Positions 1 to 8,410 of a stretch of 49,775 nucleotides of DNA are shown piece by piece. Position 1 is the stretch's first letter; each line of letters opens with the position of its first letter. Position numbers and translations under genes: made by a program. Below the pieces are notes generated by a model. It made no database searches. It had not been told where the DNA came from and saw only the letters and a list, made by a program, of their open reading frames with translations. Origin of the DNA: Lachnospiraceae bacterium (GTDB lineage Bacteria; Bacillota; Clostridia; Lachnospirales; Lachnospiraceae); contig JAEEVO010000013.1 of NCBI GenBank assembly GCA_016290905.1, positions 1 to 49,775 on the forward strand, read 5' to 3'.

Positions 1-10
1 TGTGTTTGGT

Positions 11-164
11 CAAAGTCACCTCGAAAACGCTTTCAGCGTTTCCTCGGTAACAAAACGATGCTCCGCATCTCATTTCAGTCGGGGCTTGAACCCCGCCTGA
101 AAACGAAGATCTCCCCCCACCTTCGCTACGCTAAGAGGTGGGGGATATCTTCTGTTTTGTTATA
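11..164 (-). repeat. Structured repeat element, copy 1 (four predicted hairpins)
   Basis: Read on the minus strand, this stretch matches 30547-30701 on the plus strand almost base for base, so the window holds an inverted pair. Both copies start with TATA, then a CAAAAC stretch, and carry four hairpins in the same order: a C-rich/G-rich stem (CCCCCACC with GGTGGGGG); a GTTTTCAG/CTGAAA stem enclosing CGGGG-TTCAAG-CCCCG; a short GATGC-GGA-GCATC stem; and a GAAACGC/GCGTTTTC stem. They end at a shared GTTTTCGAGGTGAC. No protein is encoded. This copy lies just downstream of era on the same strand. It could be a non-autonomous mobile element, the end or guide-RNA part of an IS200/IS605-type element, or a repeated structured RNA. 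The repeat is directly visible, but its class is not known to me. Confidence 0.75.
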
Positions 165-191
165 CTGCACGTTACGAAGTAATTATCAAAG

Positions 192-217
192 TTCCTTCGC
201 TAACGCTCATGATGATA
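192..217. repeat. Half-copy of a dispersed palindromic repeat
   Basis: TTCCTTCGCTAACGCTCATG followed by ATGATA matches, with a few changes, one arm of the repeats at 9320-9396, 18892-18961 and 49578-49684. Only one arm is present. It ends next to the era stop codon. Confidence 0.5.
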
Positions 218-218
218 G

Positions 219-1229
219 CTACTCCTCTATGTCAAATCCATAATTTTTGAGCAGGAATGCGCTGTCGCGCCAGTCTTTCTTTACCTTCACAAAGAGGCTC
301 ATGTTTATCCTGCAGCCAAGCAGGGCTTCCGCCTCAAGCCTGGCGTCGGTACCGATCTTTTTTATCATGGCTCCCTGTTTGCCGATGATTATGCCCTTGT
401 GTGAATCACGCTCACATACTATGGAAGCTTCTATGTCGTAAAAAGGTATGTCAGAGTCTTTTTTCCGCGGGCGCTCTTTCATCTTTTCGATGGCAACCGC
501 AATCCCGTGGGGGATCTCGTCACTGAGATATCTCAGTGCTTTTTCCCTTATGAGTTCTGCTACTATCTGTCTTTCGGGCTGATCTGTCAGCTCGTCCTCA
601 TCATAGTACATGGGGCCTTCCGGCAGGAGCCTGAAGATGATATGCTTTAATTCTTCCTCATTGGTCCCTTTCAGCGCACTTATCGGGATTATCTCATCAA
701 AATCACAAAGATCCTTATACATGGTAATGAGCTGTGCCAGCTTTTCCTTTGAGACAGTATCTACCTTATTGATCACCAGGACCTTCGGGATATCGGCTAT
801 AGCCGCCGTTATGTCCTGTTTTCCTAAATAACCGGCATCCTGAACCGTATAACCGTCCGCGCCTACGTCACCTGTTCCTTTGGAGTCCTCTTTCATTCCG
901 AGCATTCTGGCAATGTGCCTGTCGCCGGTACCGATATAATCCGTGGGTTCGATCAGCCACAATATAAGGTCCGATTCCGCAACTGTCCTTTCCGCTGTAT
1001 TGATCATGAATTCCCCGAGCTTTGTCTTCGCCTTATGTATGCCGGGCGTATCCAGGAAGACAGCCTGTCCCTCATCCGTAGTCAGTATGGTCCTGATCCT
1101 TGTCCTTGTCGTCTGTGGTTTGTTTGAAGTGATCGCTATCTTCTGCCCTATGAGCCTGTTCATAAGAGTGGATTTCCCGACATTTGTCCTTCCTATAAGG
1201 GCTACAAAACCGGATTTAAATGACGGCAT
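219..1229 (-). CDS. era: GTPase Era
   Basis: Ras-like GTPase with a KH RNA-binding domain, which binds the 3' end of 16S rRNA and acts in 30S subunit maturation. Seen in the sequence: Walker A/G1 GRTNVGKST (residues 13-21), G3 DTPG (60-63), G4 NKVD (154-157), and a C-terminal KH domain with IIIGKQGAMIKKIG followed by the FVKVKKDWR signature. At 336 residues it is about 35 longer than usual. The excess is a Gly/Asp-rich insertion at about residues 111-141, between G3 and G4. The start is an ATG with AGGAGG eight bases upstream. It diverges from the cold-shock gene. Family assignment is secure. Confidence 0.97.
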   Translation of the reverse strand: MPSFKSGFVALIGRTNVGKSTLMNRLIGQKIAITSNKPQTTRTRIRTILTTDEGQAVFLDTPGIHKAKTKLGEFMINTAERTVAESDLILWLIEPTDYIGTGDRHIARMLGMKEDSKGTGDVGADGYTVQDAGYLGKQDITAAIADIPKVLVINKVDTVSKEKLAQLITMYKDLCDFDEIIPISALKGTNEEELKHIIFRLLPEGPMYYDEDELTDQPERQIVAELIREKALRYLSDEIPHGIAVAIEKMKERPRKKDSDIPFYDIEASIVCERDSHKGIIIGKQGAMIKKIGTDARLEAEALLGCRINMSLFVKVKKDWRDSAFLLKNYGFDIEE

Positions 1230-1292
1230 AAGAGAATCCTCCTTGTTTTCTTTTCTTTTTGTTAATATTTCTTAAAATTCTGTAAATTTACT

Positions 1293-1321
1293 TTGACTTT
1301 TTAATAGCTTTGTGATATAGT
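1293..1321 (+). promoter_or_regulatory. Promoter of the cold-shock gene
   Basis: TTGACT at 1293-1298 and TATAGT at 1316-1321 are separated by exactly 17 bases. The predicted 5' leader is about 45 nt, followed by a GGAGG ribosome binding site seven bases before the ATG. Confidence 0.75.
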
Positions 1322-1373
1322 AAACAAAGGTGTAGATTTACGCCTATATATTTATTCATTTGGAGGCAGTAAA

Positions 1374-1574
1374 ATGAAAAAGGGAACTGTTAAGTGGTTC
1401 AATTCCAAGAAGGGTTACGGATTCATCTCTGATGAGGAAGGAAATGACGTATTTGTTCATTTCTCAGCACTGAACATGGAAGGCTATAAGTCTCTTGACG
1501 AAGGCCAGGCTGTTACATTCGATGTAGTAGACGGCGAGAAGGGACCTCAGGCTGCAAACGTAACAAAGTGCTGA
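1374..1574 (+). CDS. Cold-shock protein, CspA family
   Basis: A 66-residue single cold-shock (OB-fold) domain that binds single-stranded RNA/DNA and acts as an RNA chaperone in the cytoplasm. Both nucleic-acid-binding motifs are present: RNP1-like KGYGFIS near residue 18 and RNP2-like VFVHFS near residue 30. Length and the KKGTVKWFN start are typical of the family. The gene is monocistronic, with its own promoter (1293-1321) and an intrinsic terminator (1670-1698). The family is certain. Which paralogue letter applies cannot be decided here. Confidence 0.97.
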   Translation: MKKGTVKWFNSKKGYGFISDEEGNDVFVHFSALNMEGYKSLDEGQAVTFDVVDGEKGPQAANVTKC

Positions 1575-1669
1575 TAGCACACTCTAAGGTTATGATCAAT
1601 AGTACTAATAGATTAGTTTATAATATATGTAATATATCATAAATAAGTATTAGAAACAGGTTGTAACAT

Positions 1670-1698
1670 AAAACCGTCCGGTTATCCGGACGGTTTTT
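1670..1698 (+). terminator. Intrinsic terminator after the cold-shock gene, possibly bidirectional
   Basis: A perfect 12-bp stem (AAAACCGTCCGG with CCGGACGGTTTT) around a TTAT loop, ending in a T-run. It lies between the cold-shock gene and the convergent PilZ gene. The minus-strand reading also ends in TTTTATGTT, so it may serve both. Confidence 0.9.
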
Positions 1699-1722
1699 CC
1701 TTTTATGTGTGCCAATCCCGGC

Positions 1723-2079
1723 CTATTCTTTGTCGATCTCGTTCTCGTACTCATCAAAAATATACTTGAAAACAGGTGCCATGCCTACAAGCTCGCATCC
1801 GTAGAATATGGAATCGTCCTGTCTGATCTCCCTGCGGATAATCTTGATGACGCAGTAAAGCTTTGCATCCTCCTTGCCAAGCTGAAGGCATGCATTAAAA
1901 TAATAACCCAGAGGAATATCCGTTTTGGATGTAAATCCGATGCCTCCACGGGAAATATTCTCTATCTTTATAGGCGCGTCAAGATTTTTGATCATTTCAT
2001 TATCCTGCTTAAATAACGAACTGATCTCCAGTGTCATTGAATATACAGGCATTCTCCTGTCACGTCGTTTTTCTTGCAT
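1723..2079 (-). CDS. PilZ domain protein (putative c-di-GMP effector)
   Basis: A 118-residue protein that is almost entirely one PilZ domain. The two c-di-GMP-binding signatures are visible: an arginine-rich RRDRR at residues 4-8 (RxxxR) and NISRGGIGF near residues 42-50 (D/N-x-S-x-x-G). There is no other domain, so it would act as a stand-alone adaptor that changes the behaviour of a partner when c-di-GMP binds. It is a single gene convergent with the cold-shock gene. The partner is not identifiable. Two HD-GYP-type genes lie about 43 kb away in the window. Start is an ATG with a G-rich site (GGGCGGGTG) upstream. Confidence 0.85.
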   Translation of the reverse strand: MQEKRRDRRMPVYSMTLEISSLFKQDNEMIKNLDAPIKIENISRGGIGFTSKTDIPLGYYFNACLQLGKEDAKLYCVIKIIRREIRQDDSIFYGCELVGMAPVFKYIFDEYENEIDKE

Positions 2080-2218
2080 ATAAGCACCCGCCCTTTCTAA
2101 AATCTTCCTTCTCTTTTTCTTATGATACGTTTACTTTTTAACATGATAAAATCAGGCAAATAATTACCCTGTTCTATTTTACTATAATTTAATGAATTTT
2201 GCAATATTTTATTTCAAT

Positions 2219-4381
2219 TTAATCTGATTTTGTATACGACGGCCTTTCTGTGACGACATTCGGTATATAATCCATCAGATATGAGTAGTAATTGTTTATC
2301 AATATGCTCTTTGAGATATTGAATTTGTTCTTTACTATCTCGTTTACAGCCTTTATATATCCGTCGGGAAGTTCTACATCCTTAAGCATGGTCACTTTTC
2401 CGTTTTTAACGTTGTACATGCAATAGTCCGTTATAAAGCTCTTGTCAGCCATGATGACCAGTGCGGGTGAATCCGAAAGGATATCCGTCCCCATAAGCAG
2501 ACGCGAATCGTATTCGAGTCCGAAGAGATTTGACAGGGTTGGCACCAGATCGAGGCTTGAGCATGGCTTGTCGATGACTACGGACTTTTTCATGGCCGAT
2601 GACCATATGACTCCGTAATTCTTATAAAGCTCAAATTCCGTCTCAACTTCATGTCCGGCAATCTCGTCTATGTACTGCTTTTCAAGTCCGTAAGGATAGT
2701 GATCTGCAGAGAACGATATTACTGTCTTGTCGGCTATGCCGGCTTTTTCCAGCTCCGATATCAGATACTCCAAAGCCTTGTCAAGCTCTATGTTGCATGC
2801 GATGTACGCCTTAGCGTTTGATGAATACGGAAGATCCTTTACGTAATCCCTGTTGCGCGTTGCCTGGGTGTTGCCACTGAAGGTATATTCCATATGTCCC
2901 GAAACGGTCATGTAATATACGTGGAAATGTTCGTCGTTTATATATTCAGGAAGCGAGTTCTGTATCATTTCAAGATCGGACTCGGGCCATACATCGGTGA
3001 TCTGAAGCCCGGCATTCTTTGCTTTGAACTCATAGCCAAGATTGGGATGGGTCTCGTTCCTTCCGTAGTAGGTTGCCGTATGTGCGTGATATGCCCTGCT
3101 GGTATAGCCTTCTTTAAGGAACTGCCAGCCGAAGCACATGGGAAGGCTGTTCCTCTTGGACCTTTTGAAGCTGTTCGAATTATACGGGATTAGGCCTTGA
3201 AGGGCAACATATTCACCGTCACTTGTACTTGTATACCATACGGGCGTATAGAAGTTGGTAAATACAAATCCCTCGTGAGTAAGCTTGTAAAGTGTCGGAG
3301 TTATGTTTTCATCAACGGCCCAGGGCGAAAAGCCTTCACATACCAGATAGATGAGATTATACCCCTTAAACAGACCGGTATATGCATTTTTCTTCGTGGG
3401 CTCAACATCAGCCATATACTGATGCAGTGCTTTTATCTCTGTATTGCTCTCCGTTTCCGCAAGAGCGGCAAAATCTATATCCAGGACATTGGGGGAAGTG
3501 TCTATCGGAGTCGGCGTCGGCTTCGGCGTTGGAGTGGGCGTCGGTATGCGGGTTGCTCCGTCATTTTCTTTAGCACCGTCATTTTCCGTAGGTGTAACTT
3601 CCGGTTCCTGTGTAGGCGACGGGATCACTTCTTCAAATATCTGCGGTATGTCTGTCGGCGTCGGGTTGTTCTCTATTATCCTGATATCCGTGAGATTCTT
3701 TGTGTCCTTGATCTCAAGCTCTTCCTTTTCTCCGAAGAAAAACCTGTGGATGTCCTTCCCGGTGCCGGTTATCATGCCCAGACGCTCTATACCGAGATCC
3801 AGCATGAAATCGTTATGATAAAGGTCATAGGCGCTGAAATCTTCTTTTCCGTATGCGGGGAGAACGATAAGGAGCAGCACGTAAAAAACGACTGCAAGAC
3901 CAAGATTTATGCCCTGATATGACAGTCTTTCCTTTAATTCTTTTACGCCGTTACATATGAATTGTTTTTTTAGGGAAATCGCAAGAGCCGTTATCGGTAT
4001 GACAAGTACCAAAATAAGTCCCGGCACACACTCCCAGATACCTTTAAGAGCCTGCTTCCAGAACTCTGTCGCGTCACCTGCATTTTCAACAACCGAATTG
4101 AGGGATATGAATTTTGTAAATATATGGCCGTATACCATCTGTAAACCGAAGAATACGGTGATCACAATCGTAAATACCCATGCGATCACCCGGTTTACCA
4201 CGGTATTTCCAAACCCTGTCAGTGCGGAGATCAAGAATCCCGCGCAGAGCGCCGACAGGGCGGATAACAAACAAAAGCCGTCGATCCTGCCAAAATAATA
4301 TATATGGAATGCCGTCTCCATAAACACAAGGAGCAGCGGAAAGAAGATCGCACGGATATTCTTTTTCAGGAATGTCAGCAT
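2219..4381 (-). CDS. LTA synthase-family membrane sulfatase-fold enzyme
   Basis: Membrane phosphoglycerol transferase of the LtaS/alkaline-phosphatase superfamily, acting outside the membrane on polyglycerolphosphate or related polymers. Several N-terminal membrane segments are followed by a Pro/Thr-rich linker (about residues 237-300) and the extracellular catalytic domain. Metal and active-site motifs are visible: VCEGFSPW (near 350), the nucleophile region WYTSTSDGEY (near 387), and SADHYPYG (near 559). The start is the ATG at 4381, two bases after the dapF stop, with GGGTGAG upstream. An upstream in-frame TTG at 4408 has no ribosome binding site. Last gene of the ahcY-amidase-dapF operon. 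The PT-rich linker is unusual for LtaS. The exact polymer made is not known. Confidence 0.85.
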   Translation of the reverse strand: MLTFLKKNIRAIFFPLLLVFMETAFHIYYFGRIDGFCLLSALSALCAGFLISALTGFGNTVVNRVIAWVFTIVITVFFGLQMVYGHIFTKFISLNSVVENAGDATEFWKQALKGIWECVPGLILVLVIPITALAISLKKQFICNGVKELKERLSYQGINLGLAVVFYVLLLIVLPAYGKEDFSAYDLYHNDFMLDLGIERLGMITGTGKDIHRFFFGEKEELEIKDTKNLTDIRIIENNPTPTDIPQIFEEVIPSPTQEPEVTPTENDGAKENDGATRIPTPTPTPKPTPTPIDTSPNVLDIDFAALAETESNTEIKALHQYMADVEPTKKNAYTGLFKGYNLIYLVCEGFSPWAVDENITPTLYKLTHEGFVFTNFYTPVWYTSTSDGEYVALQGLIPYNSNSFKRSKRNSLPMCFGWQFLKEGYTSRAYHAHTATYYGRNETHPNLGYEFKAKNAGLQITDVWPESDLEMIQNSLPEYINDEHFHVYYMTVSGHMEYTFSGNTQATRNRDYVKDLPYSSNAKAYIACNIELDKALEYLISELEKAGIADKTVISFSADHYPYGLEKQYIDEIAGHEVETEFELYKNYGVIWSSAMKKSVVIDKPCSSLDLVPTLSNLFGLEYDSRLLMGTDILSDSPALVIMADKSFITDYCMYNVKNGKVTMLKDVELPDGYIKAVNEIVKNKFNISKSILINNYYSYLMDYIPNVVTERPSYTKSD

Positions 4382-4382
4382 T

Positions 4383-5261
4383 TTAAATCTCACCCGAGAA
4401 TACTTCAACTGCGGGTCCGGTCATGAATACCCGGCCCGTTTCCTCCTCGTATCTGATATTCAGCTTGCCACCGAGGAGTTCAACCTCTGTTTCATTATCT
4501 GTATAACCGTTTTCGACACATGCGACAACTGCCGCACATGCTCCTGTTCCGCATGCAAAGGTCTCGCCGGAACCACGTTCCCATACACGCATTTTTATAT
4601 GTTTCCTGTCTACTATCTGAATGAACTCGATGTTTGCCTTTTCGGGGAAAAGCCTGTGTGTCTCGGCTTCGGGTCCGTATGAAACAATATCAAGTCCCGC
4701 AGTGTCGTCCACAAATGTAACGGCATGAGGATTTCCCATCGATACAAGGGTAAACTCAAATATTCTGCCGTTTACCGTTACCGGCAGCTTACGGATGCAA
4801 CCGGTCTTGCCGGTCTTAATGCCGCCGGCTTTTTCGGTCAGTTCCGCCAGCTCTTCGATATTTAAAGGGATCAGTTCAGGCGCAAATATTGCCTGTCCCA
4901 TATCTACCTTTACTTTTTCAACCTTTCCGTCTTCTCCTGTATAGAGTGAAAGCTTTTTGATGCCGGAAAGCGTCTCGACGTTTATCTCCTTTTCGGATAC
5001 AATCCCGTGATCATATGCATATTTTCCGACACATCTGATTCCGTTTCCGCACATTTTTCCGCGTGAACCGTCAAGATTGTACATATCCATCATGCAGTCG
5101 GCAACCTTTGAAGGACGTATGAATATCACGCCGTCGCCGCCGATGCCGAAATGACGGTCAGAGAGCTCTATTGCAAGTTTTTCGGGATCCTGCGGGTTTT
5201 CTTTAAAGCAGTCAATGTATACATAGTCGTTTCCGCAGCCCTGCATCTTAGTAAATTTCAT
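4383..5261 (-). CDS. dapF: Diaminopimelate epimerase
   Basis: Interconverts LL- and meso-diaminopimelate for lysine and peptidoglycan synthesis, using two cysteines without cofactor. Both are present: Cys71 in MCGNGIRC and a second in FACGTGACA near residue 230. The N-terminal MKFTKMQGCGNDY is canonical. ATG at 5261 is preceded by AAAAGGAAA at good spacing and gives a standard 292-residue protein. A TTG farther upstream (5285) is not needed. It sits 30 bases after the amidase gene and directly abuts the LTA-synthase-like gene, so these cell-envelope genes are probably co-transcribed. Confidence 0.97.
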   Translation of the reverse strand: MKFTKMQGCGNDYVYIDCFKENPQDPEKLAIELSDRHFGIGGDGVIFIRPSKVADCMMDMYNLDGSRGKMCGNGIRCVGKYAYDHGIVSEKEINVETLSGIKKLSLYTGEDGKVEKVKVDMGQAIFAPELIPLNIEELAELTEKAGGIKTGKTGCIRKLPVTVNGRIFEFTLVSMGNPHAVTFVDDTAGLDIVSYGPEAETHRLFPEKANIEFIQIVDRKHIKMRVWERGSGETFACGTGACAAVVACVENGYTDNETEVELLGGKLNIRYEEETGRVFMTGPAVEVFSGEI

Positions 5262-5291
5262 CGTTTTTTTCCTTTTTACAGTCAAAACTTT

Positions 5292-6878
5292 TTAATAGTT
5301 TTCAAAATATTTATCGATTCCGTTAGCCATACCCTGGACTATCTTATCCTGGTATTGGGAATCTGCCATTTTCTTGTCTTCATCGGCATTTGTCATATAG
5401 CCCATCTCAACTATGGTAACGGGTACCTTGGACCAGTTTATGCCGCTCATGGTGTCTGTTTCCCAGACATATCTCTTTTTCCCGCCGGTTGTAGCGACCA
5501 TACCGTCAAGAACGTAGTCGGACAAAGCCCTGCACTGCTTGTATATGCCTGATAAGTACGGATTGGATTTTGTGGGGCAAATGGTCTCTATCCCGTATAT
5601 GGACTTATCATCATTTCCGTTTGCATGAACCCTGATGAACACATCGGCGTTGTTTTCGTTTGCTATTTCCGCTCTTTCAATATTTGAAATGTCGACATCA
5701 TTTGTGGTACGCGTCATTATAACGGTATATCCGCGTGAAGTAAGTTCGTCCCTAAGCTTAAGTGCGACGATCAGATTAAGCTCATACTCATCAAGTCCGG
5801 ATACTATACCCGAAGTTCCCGAAGAAACCTTTGCCTTCTTTTCGGAAGATCCCGGTGCTACCGGTTCCGTATTGTAATTACCTTTGCTCTGATGTCCGGG
5901 ATCTATGCATACGATCTTGCTTGAGGAAGTATTCTTCCCTGTTCCGGTATTTTCAGTTTTGTTATTGTTATTCTGTTCACCGTTATTATTTCCCGGTCCT
6001 TCTGCCGGACCGTTCTGAGTATTACTGTCATCAGGACTGTTATATACTCCGGTGATCAGCCTTGTTGCGATATAACAGGTCTTTCCTTCATATTCAACCT
6101 TGGTCCACTCAGCGTTGTAGCCGACTCTCTTAAGTCTCTGACTCTTCGGGAGATTTGCCACAAGCGTGCTTTCCGTTGACGCTGCTTCCCTGAGGTTTAC
6201 GTCGTCCTTGGTGCTTACATAGTCTGATTTTTCCTCAAACTTAAAGCCCTTGTCATTATCCTGGGCAGTATTCTGTGTGTTATCCTGAGGATTGTTTGTC
6301 GCCATTTCGTTCTTTATCAGACGTGTGGCTATATAGCACTCCATGTCATTATAGATAACTCTTGTCCATTCAGCATTATATCCCGTACGCTCAAGTACCT
6401 TGCTCTGCTCAAGATAAGCAACTATCTTGATGCCGTCTTCCGATGACGGACGCTCTCTTAAGTTTACACCGGCCTTTGTCTCTACGAAGTCCTGCTTTTC
6501 GGTAAATACAATACCCATTTCAAGATCATCCTGTTTGTCGGGCTCTTTTGGTCCGTTGTCGTCGGGCTCCGTTGTATCGGGATCCTTCGTATCCGGGTCT
6601 TTTGTATCCGGATCATCCTTGATCTCAGTCGAAGACTGTCCGCTTTCAGAGGTATTGTTCTGAGAATCCTTCTTTCCGGATTCGTTTTTGTCCTTATCTT
6701 TGTTTACATTTCCCTTATCTGCTTCGGCAGTTTTCTCGGTCTTTGCTCCGCTTCCTGAGTTTTCTTCATTATTATTGTCTCTATTTTCAATGCTGCCTAT
6801 AATGATCAGACAGACAAGGATCACTATCAGACCTGCCAGAATAAACGGCATGATCCTCAATACCTTATTTAAGTTCAT
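5292..6878 (-). CDS. N-acetylmuramoyl-L-alanine amidase with two SH3 domains
   Basis: Secreted or membrane-anchored wall hydrolase that cleaves the MurNAc-L-Ala bond. Layout of the 528 residues: an N-terminal membrane anchor (about 9-28), a long Asp/Lys/Glu/Asn-rich linker with a [14 protein letters not shown] repeat, two bacterial SH3 domains (about 130-190 and 220-278, each with a VNLRE motif), an Asn-rich linker, and a C-terminal amidase_3 zinc domain (about 323-526). Zinc-site motifs are visible: DPGHQ, a Glu in the YELN segment, RVHANG, and IVEMGYMTN. Start has GGAGA upstream. It is 27 bases after ahcY and 30 before dapF. Confidence 0.93.
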   Translation of the reverse strand: MNLNKVLRIMPFILAGLIVILVCLIIIGSIENRDNNNEENSGSGAKTEKTAEADKGNVNKDKDKNESGKKDSQNNTSESGQSSTEIKDDPDTKDPDTKDPDTTEPDDNGPKEPDKQDDLEMGIVFTEKQDFVETKAGVNLRERPSSEDGIKIVAYLEQSKVLERTGYNAEWTRVIYNDMECYIATRLIKNEMATNNPQDNTQNTAQDNDKGFKFEEKSDYVSTKDDVNLREAASTESTLVANLPKSQRLKRVGYNAEWTKVEYEGKTCYIATRLITGVYNSPDDSNTQNGPAEGPGNNNGEQNNNNKTENTGTGKNTSSSKIVCIDPGHQSKGNYNTEPVAPGSSEKKAKVSSGTSGIVSGLDEYELNLIVALKLRDELTSRGYTVIMTRTTNDVDISNIERAEIANENNADVFIRVHANGNDDKSIYGIETICPTKSNPYLSGIYKQCRALSDYVLDGMVATTGGKKRYVWETDTMSGINWSKVPVTIVEMGYMTNADEDKKMADSQYQDKIVQGMANGIDKYFENY

Positions 6879-6905
6879 GTCTTCTCCTTTCTCAAACCGT
6901 TCTCA

Positions 6906-8153
6906 TCATAAACCCTTATTCAAATAGTCTTCCTGTTCTTTTGTCAGTACATCAATATCTTTTCCGAGGCACTGCAGTTTTCTTAATGCCACAGCCCTGT
7001 CCACATCTGCCGGAACCTTAACCAGCTTCTCTTTTATCTTTCCGCGGTTTTCAACAAGATATTTTGCGGAAAGAGCCTGGATTGCAAAGCTCATGTCCAT
7101 GATTTCTGCGGGGTGTCCGTCACCGGCCGCAAGATTAACCAGCCTGCCCTCTGCAAGAATGTATACCCAGTTTCCGTTTTCAAGCTTGTAGCCCATGATG
7201 TTGTTTCTCATCTGAGCCGTCTCAACAGCCATCTCCTTAATGCCCGCAACGTCAACCTCGACATCGAAATGTCCTGCGTTGCAGCATATGGCTCCGTTCT
7301 TCATCCTTAAGAAGTCTTCTTTTCCTATTACCCTGCAGCATCCCGTAACGGTCACGAAGAAATCTCCCTTTGATGCTGCTTCTCTCATCGGCATGACTTC
7401 AAATCCGTCCATTACCGCTTCTATGGCACGTATCGGATCTATCTCGGTCACAATGACCTTGGCTCCCATGCCCTTTGCCCTCATGGCTACGCCCTTGCCG
7501 CACCATCCGTATCCTGCCACAACAACCGTTTTCCCGGCAACGATAAGATTAGTTGTACGGTTTATGCCGTCCCATACCGACTGTCCGGTACCGTAACGGT
7601 TATCAAAGAGATGCTTGCAGTCGGCGTCGTTTACCAGTACCATGGGGAACTCAAGCTCGCCTTTTTCAGCCATGGCTTTAAGCCTTATGATACCTGTTGT
7701 AGTTTCCTCACAGCCGCCGATCACGTAGCTCAGCCTGTCCTTCATATCTGTATGAAGCTTATGTACCAGGTCTCCGCCATCGTCTATAATGATGTTACAG
7801 TCGTTCTCCAGAACATGTGTCAGATGCTGTTCATATTCTTCTGCAGTGGTACCGTGCCATGCATGTACCTCGAGTCCTTCCGAAACCAGTGCGGCAGCCA
7901 CATCATCCTGCGTGGAAAGGGGGTTGCTTCCGGTTATGAACATCTCGGCTCCGCCGCTCTTCAATACTTCACAGAGATAAGCCGTCTTTGCCTCGAGATG
8001 TACGGAAAGCGCTATTTTTATGCCCTTAAAGGGCTGTGTACGTTCAAAATCCTTTTTTATATCGGTAAGAAGCGGGCAGTTTCTCCTGACCCACTCAATC
8101 TTACGCATACCGGATTCCGCCAAGGAAATGTCCCTTATTTCAGAATTATTCAT
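6906..8153 (-). CDS. ahcY: S-adenosylhomocysteinase
   Basis: Hydrolyses S-adenosylhomocysteine to homocysteine and adenosine, using tightly bound NAD. Seen: the SEIRDISLAESG start typical of the family, the NAD-binding loop GYGWCGKGVAMRA, the substrate-site DDGGD, and the NAGHFDVEVD segment. The ATG at 8153 (about 415 residues) fits. An in-frame ATG at 8195 overlaps the -10 hexamer of the predicted promoter, so it is unlikely to be in the mRNA. An ATG at 8165 sits with no spacing after GGAAAGG. First gene of the operon ahcY-amidase-dapF-LTA-synthase-like. Confidence 0.96.
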   Translation of the reverse strand: MNNSEIRDISLAESGMRKIEWVRRNCPLLTDIKKDFERTQPFKGIKIALSVHLEAKTAYLCEVLKSGGAEMFITGSNPLSTQDDVAAALVSEGLEVHAWHGTTAEEYEQHLTHVLENDCNIIIDDGGDLVHKLHTDMKDRLSYVIGGCEETTTGIIRLKAMAEKGELEFPMVLVNDADCKHLFDNRYGTGQSVWDGINRTTNLIVAGKTVVVAGYGWCGKGVAMRAKGMGAKVIVTEIDPIRAIEAVMDGFEVMPMREAASKGDFFVTVTGCCRVIGKEDFLRMKNGAICCNAGHFDVEVDVAGIKEMAVETAQMRNNIMGYKLENGNWVYILAEGRLVNLAAGDGHPAEIMDMSFAIQALSAKYLVENRGKIKEKLVKVPADVDRAVALRKLQCLGKDIDVLTKEQEDYLNKGL

Positions 8154-8193
8154 ATTTTTGCTCATCCTTTCCGAAAAAACACCGTTCAGATTC

Positions 8194-8222
8194 ATTATAG
8201 CCGATAATTATGACTAATTCAA
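8194..8222 (-). promoter_or_regulatory. Promoter of the ahcY operon
   Basis: On the minus strand, TTGAAT (8217-8222) and TATAAT (8194-8199) are separated by 17 bases. This places the transcript start near 8186 and explains why the upstream in-frame ATG is not the start of ahcY. Confidence 0.75.
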
Positions 8223-8313
8223 CCTAAAAATTATTTTAATTATTAACGAAAAATTCATAATTTTAATATACGCAGTTCATATTTACGTTTTATACTTACG
8301 TCAGTGAAAAGCA

Positions 8314-8387
8314 AACCCGCAAGGGTTAAAAATATTTTTTTCATAAACTTCAAGCTCAACAGTCTCCTCCCCCCCTCTGTTGGGCTT
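8314..8387. other. Hairpins between proB and ahcY, possible terminator or small RNA
   Basis: Two inverted repeats: a long stem AAGCTCAACAG/CTGTTGGGCTT (8352-8362 with 8377-8387) with a pyrimidine-rich loop containing CCTCCCCCC, and a short AACCC-GCAA-GGGTT hairpin (8314-8327). On the minus strand the latter is followed by TGCTTTTC and could end the proB transcript. On the plus strand the C-rich loop is followed by GGGGGTCTTTTTT at 8401-8413. No coding potential was seen. Confidence 0.4.
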
Positions 8388-8410
8388 CTCCTCATTTTTG
8401 GGGGTCTTTT

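Noticed and set aside
60-110. GGGGTTCAAGCC-like segment resembling a tRNA T-arm
   Set aside because: The rest of a tRNA (acceptor, D and anticodon arms) is absent. The segment is the loop of a hairpin inside the structured repeat.
3444-3818. Plus-strand reading frame rich in Gly/Val
   Set aside because: It is the complement of the Pro/Thr-rich linker of the LTA-synthase-like gene and has no ribosome binding site.
8196-8410. S-box or SAH riboswitch before ahcY
   Set aside because: The ahcY promoter leaves a leader of only about 35 nt, and no conserved S-box motif is present.
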